Shown here: positions 6,102-11,425 of the stretch, piece after piece
Numbering within the stretch: position 1 is the stretch's first letter
Layout: each line of letters opens with the position of its first letter
Assembly: GCA_027311185.1 (NCBI GenBank)
Contig: DAICZK010000038.1
Coordinates: 1 to 11,425, forward strand
Length of the DNA stretch: 11,425 nucleotides
Direction of reading: 5' to 3'
From: Sulfuriferula sp.
GTDB taxonomy: Bacteria; Pseudomonadota; Gammaproteobacteria; Burkholderiales; Sulfuriferulaceae
Program-made: the position numbers and the translations under genes
Notes under the pieces: generated by a model
What the model was told of the DNA's origin: nothing
The model's input: only the letters and a program-made list of their open reading frames with translations
Databases searched by the model: none

Positions 6102-6848
6102 ATGGCGCATGTACTAATCTTGCTGACCGCCGCCGACAGTGTACGCTTTAACGGCGGAGAAGTCGTGCTAAATGGGTTCTGGGCGCAAACCTTCGTTCTC
6201 GCTCATCATCTTTTTCTGGAACACGGGCATCGCGTCAGCGTCGCTACCCATCGCGGCAAACCCGCGGTTCCCGACGAGCACGGTTTCGCCCCACACTATC
6301 ACGACCACGATGCCGGCCACATCCTCAATCTGCGCGAGCAACTCGACGATATTGCAGCCTGGCGCAATCCGCTGTCGGTAGAACGACTTGCGCTCACCGG
6401 TGTAAAATTCGAGGCGATGTTTTTCCCGGACTGGCAAGAACCTGTGCTAGATCCGGGTCATACCGAAGCTGTCGGCACGTTGATCAGGCGTACGCTGGCT
6501 AACCGCGGCCTGATCGGCGCAATCGGTTGCGGCAGTGCTGCGCTGGCTCTGGCGCAACGCGAAGGACGCTGGCTGTTCGCGGACTACAGTCTCACCTGTA
6601 CGAACGGCGCGGGGGACGACCCGACGGACATGGACACCCACCTCCCGCAACGACTGGCGGGCCGGCTGGAACAACTGGGCGGACGATTGAGCTTCGCCGC
6701 CGCCGGTCTGGAACATGTCGTGGTCGACCGCCAGCTTTTTACCGGACAGAACACCACCTCGGCGGAGAAACTCGTCTACCTGATGGCGCGACAGCTCAAA
6801 AAAATACGCAGCCTGGATAAGAATACCTGCGTAGTGCCATGCGATTGA
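6102..6848 (+). CDS. DJ-1/PfpI (Hsp31-like) fold protein without the canonical catalytic residues
   Basis: This is a 248-residue cytoplasmic protein of the DJ-1/PfpI class I glutamine amidotransferase-like superfamily. Members include glyoxalase III/chaperone Hsp31, peptidases and cofactor-dependent enzymes. Family landmarks are HVLILLTAADS at the start, NGGEVVLNGFWAQ (18-29), HGHRVSVATHRGKP (41-54), EAMFFPDWQEP (104-114), LIGAIGCGSAALALA (137-151), GRWLFADYSLT (155-165) and VVVDRQLFTGQNTTSAE (206-222). Against the usual nucleophile elbow VCHxP, the nucleophilic Cys is Gly 142 and the next His is Cys 143. The usual GGHG loop is DWQE, and the acidic residue after GYW is Gln 29/Thr 30. It is thus either catalytically inactive or uses a shifted Cys. 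The start at 6102 fits the fold; the frame extends upstream but overlaps the small ORF. A His/Asp-rich segment lies at 60-73. It may share a transcript with the preceding small ORF. Confidence 0.82.
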   Translation: MAHVLILLTAADSVRFNGGEVVLNGFWAQTFVLAHHLFLEHGHRVSVATHRGKPAVPDEHGFAPHYHDHDAGHILNLREQLDDIAAWRNPLSVERLALTGVKFEAMFFPDWQEPVLDPGHTEAVGTLIRRTLANRGLIGAIGCGSAALALAQREGRWLFADYSLTCTNGAGDDPTDMDTHLPQRLAGRLEQLGGRLSFAAAGLEHVVVDRQLFTGQNTTSAEKLVYLMARQLKKIRSLDKNTCVVPCD

Positions 6849-6866
6849 TTTTCTTCAAACAAGAAT

Positions 6867-6922
6867 CGCTGCGCCCATAATGAATGCCGATCCGCTCAAG
6901 AACGCACCATTTTGGCGCAGCG
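6867..6922. repeat. Nine-base inverted repeat in the leader of the ATP-grasp/Anbu operon
   Basis: CGCTGCGCC (6867-6875) and GGCGCAGCG (6914-6922) are exact reverse complements separated by 38 bases. The pair lies 18 bases after the DJ-1-like stop. As RNA it could end transcription of that gene, but the loop is long and only TTT follows. Alternatively each arm contains half of an NtrC-type site (TGCGCC at 6870-6875 and GGCGCA at 6914-6919), which would explain the symmetry as protein-binding DNA. Confidence 0.5.
6903..6919 (+). promoter_or_regulatory. Putative NtrC enhancer site upstream of the ATP-grasp/Anbu operon
   Basis: The sequence CGCACC-ATTTT-GGCGCA matches the NtrC dyad TGCACC-N5-GGTGCA at 10 of 12 defined bases with exact 17-base spacing. 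Its centre (6911) is about 105 bases upstream of the start predicted from the sigma-54 element at 6991-7005, close to enhancer distances in classical glnA-type promoters. A weaker partial site, TGCGCC at 6870-6875 (6 of 12 for a full dyad), is centred about 33 bases further upstream. The call is by eye against a remembered consensus. Confidence 0.55.
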
Positions 6923-6973
6923 TTTGTCCAGCATTGACGAAAACTAAAGAAAATATTCTATAAAACATATAGT

Positions 6974-6985
6974 TAAATATATTTA
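6974..6985. promoter_or_regulatory. AT-rich palindrome between the NtrC-like site and the sigma-54 element
   Basis: TAAATATATTTA is a perfect 12-base palindrome ending six bases before the -24/-12 element. It lies in an unusually AT-rich stretch (about 6940-6988) within an otherwise GC-rich window. It could bend DNA between enhancer and promoter, bind a repressor or IHF-like protein, or form part of a sigma-70 promoter. No clean IHF consensus was found. Confidence 0.3.
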
Positions 6986-6990
6986 TCAGA

Positions 6991-7005
6991 TGGAACATAA
7001 TTTGC
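6991..7005 (+). promoter_or_regulatory. Putative sigma-54 (RpoN) -24/-12 promoter of the ATP-grasp/alpha-E/Anbu/transglutaminase operon
   Basis: TGGAACATAATTTGC contains GG (6992-6993), exactly ten bases, then GC (7004-7005), the invariant spacing of sigma-54 promoters. It also matches TGG, the AC of TGGCAC, and TTGC of the consensus. Transcription would start near 7016-7018, leaving a leader of about 20 bases before ATG 7038. The NtrC-like dyad upstream supports the call. A competing sigma-70 reading is TTGACG (6934-6939) with TATAAA (6959-6964), but its 19-base spacer is long. Confidence 0.6.
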
Positions 7006-7037
7006 GTTAGATTGCCTTATACAACAGTAATTAGAGC

Positions 7038-8489
7038 ATGGACATGAACATGAATGACATTAGTGCAAAACCCGCGCTTCCCGTTGCTTTCGACGAAATG
7101 TTCACTCCGACCGGAGAAGTCCGCGCTCATTACCAAGACATCGCAGCGCAATTATTCACGCAACCGCTCGACGCGCTGTCGCAAAAACAGCGCGAAGCGG
7201 AAATGCTGTTTCGCCGCCTGGGAATTACCTTTGCCGTGTATGGCGAAGCGGCGGGAGCGGAGCGACTGATTCCTTTCGATATCGTGCCGCGAGTATTCGG
7301 CGCCGAGGAATGGGCGCGTCTGGAGCGCGGTTTAACGCAGCGCGTGCGCGCCCTCAACGCCTTTTTACACGACATTTATCACGAACAGCATATTATCCAG
7401 GCCGGCATCATTCCTGCAGCCCAAATCCTGGACAACAAGCTCTACCGCCCCGAAATGCGCGGTATCGACCTGCCCAATCAGGTTTACGCCCATATCGCCG
7501 GCATCGACCTGGTGCGCATTGCCGAAAATGATTTTTACGTACTGGAAGACAATCTGCGCACGCCGTCGGGCGTATCCTATATGCTAGAAAATCGCAAAAC
7601 CATGATGCGGCTGTTTCCCGACCTGTTCGGCGAACATGCCGTCGCACCGGTCGAACACTATCCGCTCATGCTCCTTGACACCCTGCGCGAATCGGCGCCG
7701 CCTTACATCAGCGATCCCGTCATTGTGGTCATGACGCCCGGGCCTTACAACAGCGCCTATTTCGAACATGCCTTTCTCGCCAGCCAGATGGGCGTCGAGT
7801 TGGTCGAAGGCAAGGATTTGTTTGTCCATGACCACAAGGTCTACATGCACACCACGGAAGGCCCGCAACAGGTTCATGTGATTTATCGGCGGGTAGACGA
7901 CGATTATCTAGACCCAACCGTGTTCCTGCCTGATTCCAGCCTGGGCGTGCCGGGGCTGGTAGACGCCTACCGCCACGGCAATGTCGCCCTCGCCAACGCC
8001 ATCGGCACGGGTGTCGCCGACGACAAATCCACTTACTTGTATGTTCCGGCGATGATCGCGTTCTACCTCGACGAGACGCCCATCCTGTCGAACGTGCCGA
8101 CCTGGCAACTGAAAAAAGCCGACGATCTGGCCTATGTGCTGGCTCATCTGGGCGAACTGGTCGTCAAGGAGGTTCAGGGTTCGGGCGGCTATGGGATGCT
8201 GGTCGGCCCGACCAGCACGGCGCAGGAAATCGCCGACTATCGCGAGCGCCTCCTGGCCTCTCCCGCCAACTTCATCGCCCAGCCAACGCTCGCGCTGTCC
8301 TCCTGCCCAACCCTGGTCGCGGCCGGCATTGCGCCACGCCACGTGGATTTGCGTCCCTTCGTCCTGTCCGGCAAGGAAATCCGGCTGGTTCCGGGTGGCC
8401 TGACCCGGGTCGCCCTGACCGAAGGCTCGCTGATCGTCAATTCGTCGCAGGGTGGCGGCACCAAAGATACCTGGGTATTGGAGGATTAA
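7038..8489 (+). CDS. Circularly permuted ATP-grasp type 2 family protein (DUF404/DUF407), predicted amidoligase
   Basis: This 483-residue protein carries the conserved features of the circularly permuted ATP-grasp family. These are FDEMFTPTGEVRAHY (18-32), LEDNLRTPSGVSYMLENR (169-186), PGPYNSAYFEHAFLA (235-248), YRRVDDDYLDP (283-293), the glycine-rich VVKEVQGSGGYGMLVGP (375-391, nucleotide-binding), PRHVDLRPFVL (433-443), LPGG-like VPGGLTRVAL (451-460) and SSQGGGTKDTWVL (469-481). ATP-grasp enzymes join a carboxylate to an amine through an acyl phosphate. The family is predicted to form peptide or amide bonds on an unknown substrate. Three in-frame ATGs (7038, 7044, 7050) are possible; 7038 has a weak TTAGAG upstream, so the first residues are uncertain. 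The gene is first in the operon, followed one base later by the alpha-E gene. Its leader contains sigma-54- and NtrC-like sites. Confidence 0.92.
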   Translation: MDMNMNDISAKPALPVAFDEMFTPTGEVRAHYQDIAAQLFTQPLDALSQKQREAEMLFRRLGITFAVYGEAAGAERLIPFDIVPRVFGAEEWARLERGLTQRVRALNAFLHDIYHEQHIIQAGIIPAAQILDNKLYRPEMRGIDLPNQVYAHIAGIDLVRIAENDFYVLEDNLRTPSGVSYMLENRKTMMRLFPDLFGEHAVAPVEHYPLMLLDTLRESAPPYISDPVIVVMTPGPYNSAYFEHAFLASQMGVELVEGKDLFVHDHKVYMHTTEGPQQVHVIYRRVDDDYLDPTVFLPDSSLGVPGLVDAYRHGNVALANAIGTGVADDKSTYLYVPAMIAFYLDETPILSNVPTWQLKKADDLAYVLAHLGELVVKEVQGSGGYGMLVGPTSTAQEIADYRERLLASPANFIAQPTLALSSCPTLVAAGIAPRHVDLRPFVLSGKEIRLVPGGLTRVALTEGSLIVNSSQGGGTKDTWVLED

Positions 8490-8490
8490 T

Positions 8491-9483
8491 ATGTTATCGC
8501 GGACTGCCGGTCATTTATTCTGGATGGCGCGCTATATAGAGCGGGCCGAAAATACTGCTCGCGTGCTCGACGTCACGCACAGAACCGCGCTATTGCCTAA
8601 CGACAGCGAAGGCGCAGAGACGCACTTGTGGTACGCGCCGCTCAACATCAGCGGCTGCGCCGAACAATACCAGGCAATACATGACTTGATCAAGAAGGAA
8701 GTCGTGACCCGGTTCATCGCCTACGACCCCGAGAACCTGTCCAGCATCTACAACAGCCTGATGCTGGCGAGAGAGAACGCACGCTCGGTGCGCGGTGCAA
8801 TCACCTCGGAGATGTGGGAGAGCATTAACGCCACTTGGCTGGAAATGAACCGGATGCGGAACAGCGCCGCGCCGGACTGCTCGCCCAGTTTTTTTGACTG
8901 GGTAAAAGAACGTTCGCATCTGTTTCGCGGCGTGACTGTAGGTACCATGCTCAAGGACGACGCGCTGAATTTCATTCGCCTGGGCACCTTCCTCGAGCGA
9001 GCCGATAATACCGCGCGCATACTCGACGTGAAATATCATATCTTGCTGCCCAGCGTAAAAGATGTAGGCGGCGCGGCGGATTATTACCAATGGGGCGCCC
9101 TGCTCAAATCGGTCAGCGCTTTCGAGGCCTACCGAAAAATTTACCGCGATGTCATTACGCCGCAGCGCGTCGCCGAATTGCTGATTTTACGCGCCGACAT
9201 GCCGCGCTCACTGCACGCCTGTTTAAATGAAGTCGACACCACGCTTGAAATCATCAACGGCATCAGCGGGCGCGAATCGCGCCGCTGTGCCGGAGAGTTG
9301 CATGCCGCGCTGCACTTCGCCCGCATAGAAACTATTTTCAAACAGGGATTGCATGAGTATCTTACTGATTTTCTTGTAAAAATAGACAACCTCGGGCAAG
9401 AAATCCGGCTTGGCTACCTGGCGCGCAGGGATGAAATTTCCCCCATTATCCCGCGACGCGGCCTCATGCAAGTACAATCATAA
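8491..9483 (+). CDS. Alpha-E (DUF403) domain protein
   Basis: This is a 330-residue, all-helical alpha-E protein, a family found almost only beside circularly permuted ATP-grasp and transglutaminase genes. Its biochemical role is not established. Signatures are LFWMARYIERAENTAR (9-24), ARENARSVRGAITSEMWESI (93-112), FIRLGTFLERADNTARILDV (161-180), WGALLKSVSAFEAYRK (201-216), and SGRESRRCAGELHAAL (259-274). The first and third blocks are recognisably the same motif, an internal duplication. The start at 8491 is certain: GGAGG at 8480-8484, six bases upstream, and the family N-terminus MLSRTAGHLFWM fits. The frame is open further 5' but that would overlap the ATP-grasp end. One base separates it from the preceding stop, so coupling is likely. 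It probably works with the ATP-grasp enzyme as scaffold or helper; this is inference from co-occurrence. Confidence 0.93.
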   Translation: MLSRTAGHLFWMARYIERAENTARVLDVTHRTALLPNDSEGAETHLWYAPLNISGCAEQYQAIHDLIKKEVVTRFIAYDPENLSSIYNSLMLARENARSVRGAITSEMWESINATWLEMNRMRNSAAPDCSPSFFDWVKERSHLFRGVTVGTMLKDDALNFIRLGTFLERADNTARILDVKYHILLPSVKDVGGAADYYQWGALLKSVSAFEAYRKIYRDVITPQRVAELLILRADMPRSLHACLNEVDTTLEIINGISGRESRRCAGELHAALHFARIETIFKQGLHEYLTDFLVKIDNLGQEIRLGYLARRDEISPIIPRRGLMQVQS

Positions 9484-9509
9484 AACTTCAACCCTGTCCC
9501 AAACTTAAA

Positions 9510-10271
9510 ATGACTTATTGTGTTGCGCTCAAACTCAACGACGGCCTGGTATTCGCCTCCGATTCCCGTACTAACGCGGGGGTGGATCAAATCGCCAATT
9601 TCAAGAAAATGTATCACTTCGTCAATGTCGGCGATCGCGTCGTCGTGATACTCAGCTCCGGCAACCTGTCGATCACTCAAAGCGCCGTCAATTTGCTTGA
9701 ACAGCGCGGCAGCCATACCGATACGCCCAATGTCTGGAACGCAGACTCGCTATACAACGTTGCCATGCTGCTAGGCGAATGCGTACGCGAAGCGCGCGAG
9801 CGCGACGGCCCCTTTCTGGTGCAGAACAATGTCGACATGGGCGCTACCTTCATTTTGGGTGGTCAGCTACAGGGCGAGGCACCACGTCTGTTCCTGGTCT
9901 ATGCCGAAGGCAATTTTATCGAGGCGACCGACGCGACGCCTTTTTTTCAGATCGGCGAGACCAAATACGGCAAGCCCATCATCGATCGCGTCATCGAAGC
10001 TCGAACCTCGCTACAGGACGCTGTCAAATGCGTACTCGTGTCTTTTGATTCCACCATGCGCAGCAACATTTCCGTGGGCATGCCGATTGACCTCGCCTGC
10101 TACAACGTAAACAGCCTGCATTTGCATCACCAGTACACCATCGCTAACGGCGATCCCTATTTTGCCGATATCAGCCAGCGCTGGAGCGAAGGACTACGCG
10201 GAGTGTTCACTTCGCTGCCCGATCCGGACTGGAATTGTTCGCCTAACTCTCCGACCCCGCCCTCACCATGA
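9510..10271 (+). CDS. anbu: Anbu, proteasome-like Ntn-hydrolase peptidase
   Basis: This is a 253-residue member of Anbu (ancestral beta subunit), a bacterial relative of HslV and proteasome beta subunits. It begins MTYCVALKLNDGLVFASDSR: removal of Met would expose Thr 1 as nucleophile, with Asp 17 and the lysine pair 31-32 (mature numbering) at the positions of the catalytic Asp and Lys. Other markers are GDRVVVILSSGNLS (41-54), GATFILGGQ (111-119), IGETKYGKPIIDRVI (148-162) and FDSTMRSNISVGMPIDL (179-195). Anbu forms ring or helical assemblies in studied cases, and its natural substrate is unknown. The start must be 9510 because Thr follows the Met directly, although no ribosome site is visible in the 26-base gap after alpha-E. 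The last residues form a proline-rich tail (NSPTPPSP). The stop overlaps the transglutaminase start by ATGA. Confidence 0.93.
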   Translation: MTYCVALKLNDGLVFASDSRTNAGVDQIANFKKMYHFVNVGDRVVVILSSGNLSITQSAVNLLEQRGSHTDTPNVWNADSLYNVAMLLGECVREARERDGPFLVQNNVDMGATFILGGQLQGEAPRLFLVYAEGNFIEATDATPFFQIGETKYGKPIIDRVIEARTSLQDAVKCVLVSFDSTMRSNISVGMPIDLACYNVNSLHLHHQYTIANGDPYFADISQRWSEGLRGVFTSLPDPDWNCSPNSPTPPSP

Positions 10272-11425
10272 CCATACTCGCTGCCATCCACCACAGTACG
10301 CATTACCAGTTCGACCGTCCGGTCGTTTTATCTGCGCACGAGATTCGTCTCAAACCGGCAGCGCACAGTCGCACTCCCATTACCGCCTATTCACTCACGA
10401 TCGAACCGACGCAACATTTCATTCACTGGCAACAGGACGCTTACGGCAACTTCGTCGCCCGCGTCAATTTTCCCCAGCCCACCAGATCGCTGCACATCAC
10501 CGTCGATCTGATCGCCGATCTGACCATCATCAATCCATTCGATTTTTTCGTCGAACCCTGGGCGGAATACTTTCCCTTCAGCTACCCCGACAACCTCAAA
10601 ACCGATCTGGCTCCGTTCCTGGCCACCGAAGCGCAAGGCGAGCAATTCAAGCTCTGGCTCGAAACATTTCGGCAACAATTGCCGCAGACGCTCAACAGCA
10701 CCGATTTCCTGGTACAGATCAATCTGGCCGTGCAGAAGCGAGTGGCCTACCTGATCCGCATGGAGCCAGGCGTACAAACGCCTGAAACCACGCTGGCGTG
10801 CGGTTCGGGCTCGTGCCGCGACAGTGCCTGGCTGCTGGTGCAGGCGCTGCGGCATCTGGGCATCGCGGCGCGCTTTGTCTCAGGTTACCTGATTCAGCTC
10901 ACGCCCGACGACGCCCCCGTAACCAGCAGCGGCGCAGTGGTCACCGAATTCACTGATCTGCATGCCTGGTGCGAAGCCTACATCCCCGGTGCCGGCTGGG
11001 TCGGGCTAGATGCGACCTCGGGCCTGCTCGCCGGCGAAGGCCACATCCCGCTGGCCGCCACCGCCTCGCCGATCTCCGCGGCGCCGGTTAGCGGGCTCAC
11101 TACGCCGTGCGAATCGACTTTCGAGGTCGTCATGACCGTCAGCCGGATCCACGAAGACCCGCGCGTCACCAAGCCGTATACGGAAACTCAGTGGCAAGCG
11201 ATACAAGCGCTGGGAGAAAAAATCGATGCCGATCTGGCACAGGGGGATGTCCGTTTGACTCAGGGAGGCGAACCGACGTTCGTCGCCGTCGACAATATGG
11301 AAAGCCCGGAATGGATCAGTGAGGCATTAGGCGAACAAAAGTGGGCACTCGCCAACACCCTGATGAAAACACTGCATCAGCGCTTTGCGACCGGCGGCAT
11401 CCTGCACTACGGCCAGGGCAAATGG
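10268..11425 (+). CDS. Large transglutaminase-like/DUF2126 protein, N-terminal 386 residues, cut by the window end
   Basis: The frame is open from ATG 10268 to the window edge. It begins with a transglutaminase N-terminal beta region (HYQFDRPVVLSAHEIRLKP, about 12-30). The cysteine-protease-like transglutaminase core follows, with GSGSCRDSAWLLVQALRHLG (catalytic Cys 183), DLHAWCEAYIPGAGWVGLD (His 232, Asp 248) and the conserved SGLLAGEGHIPLA (251-263). From about residue 325, RLTQGGEPTFVAVDNMESPEW and GILHYGQGKW mark the start of a DUF2126 region. Full family members are about 1,100 residues, so roughly two thirds is missing. Bacterial proteins of this class are thought to act as peptidases or amide-forming/cleaving enzymes on the product of the neighbouring ATP-grasp enzyme; this is prediction. 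No signal peptide is seen, so it is probably cytoplasmic. The start overlaps the Anbu stop (ATGA), indicating coupled translation. Confidence 0.93.
   Translation, partial: MTILAAIHHSTHYQFDRPVVLSAHEIRLKPAAHSRTPITAYSLTIEPTQHFIHWQQDAYGNFVARVNFPQPTRSLHITVDLIADLTIINPFDFFVEPWAEYFPFSYPDNLKTDLAPFLATEAQGEQFKLWLETFRQQLPQTLNSTDFLVQINLAVQKRVAYLIRMEPGVQTPETTLACGSGSCRDSAWLLVQALRHLGIAARFVSGYLIQLTPDDAPVTSSGAVVTEFTDLHAWCEAYIPGAGWVGLDATSGLLAGEGHIPLAATASPISAAPVSGLTTPCESTFEVVMTVSRIHEDPRVTKPYTETQWQAIQALGEKIDADLAQGDVRLTQGGEPTFVAVDNMESPEWISEALGEQKWALANTLMKTLHQRFATGGILHYGQGKW

Noticed and set aside
6934..6964. Sigma-70 promoter TTGACG with TATAAA before the ATP-grasp gene
   Set aside because: The 19-base spacer is unfavourable and AT-rich DNA gives such matches easily; kept only as an alternative to the sigma-54 call.
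8452..8490. Longer start for the alpha-E protein
   Set aside because: It would overlap the conserved ATP-grasp C-terminus; ATG 8491 has GGAGG at ideal spacing and the family N-terminus.

Overview
The window reads as chromosomal DNA of a Gram-negative proteobacterium. A betaproteobacterium is most likely, possibly from the Nitrosomonadales/Gallionellales side. The reasons are the order yggS-pilT-pilU, a short RlmL that is not fused to RlmK, a HemJ-type haem gene, two membrane-anchored TlpA-like thiol proteins and GC-rich coding sequence. The genus is an inference and cannot be fixed from the sequence alone. No tRNA, rRNA, insertion sequence or CRISPR array was seen.

Layout. At the left edge is a truncated yggS (1-404, minus), head to head with the type IV pilus retraction ATPases pilT and pilU (439-2616, plus). 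Convergent to these is a two-gene unit on the minus strand, hemJ followed by rlmL, joined by an ATGA overlap (2650-4214). Only 14 bases separate hemJ from a divergent TlpA-like gene (4229-4768, plus). Next comes a second minus-strand pair, a TlpA-like gene followed by a DinB-fold gene (4823-5892), again joined by ATGA. Head to head with that pair are a small ORF (5917-6099) and a DJ-1/PfpI-fold protein (6102-6848) that lacks the residues expected at the family's active site.

The most interesting part is 6849-11425. It holds four tightly packed plus-strand genes: a circularly permuted ATP-grasp protein, an alpha-E (DUF403) protein, an Anbu proteasome-like peptidase, and the start of a large transglutaminase-like/DUF2126 protein that runs off the window. 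This gene set is a known conserved neighbourhood, predicted by comparative genomics to make and break a peptide or amide-linked product. Its substrate and biological role are, to my knowledge, not established.

The 189-base leader of this operon has a -24/-12 element with the exact GG-N10-GC spacing of sigma-54 promoters (6991-7005). An NtrC-like dyad matching 10 of 12 consensus bases (6903-6919) lies about 105 bases upstream of the predicted transcription start. An AT-rich stretch with a 12-base palindrome lies between the two. If correct, the operon is switched on by nitrogen limitation, which would be a concrete clue to its role in nitrogen storage, salvage or stress. The remaining genes are mostly housekeeping. 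They are notable for three very short head-to-head spacers (34, 14 and 24 bases) and for several ATGA stop/start overlaps.
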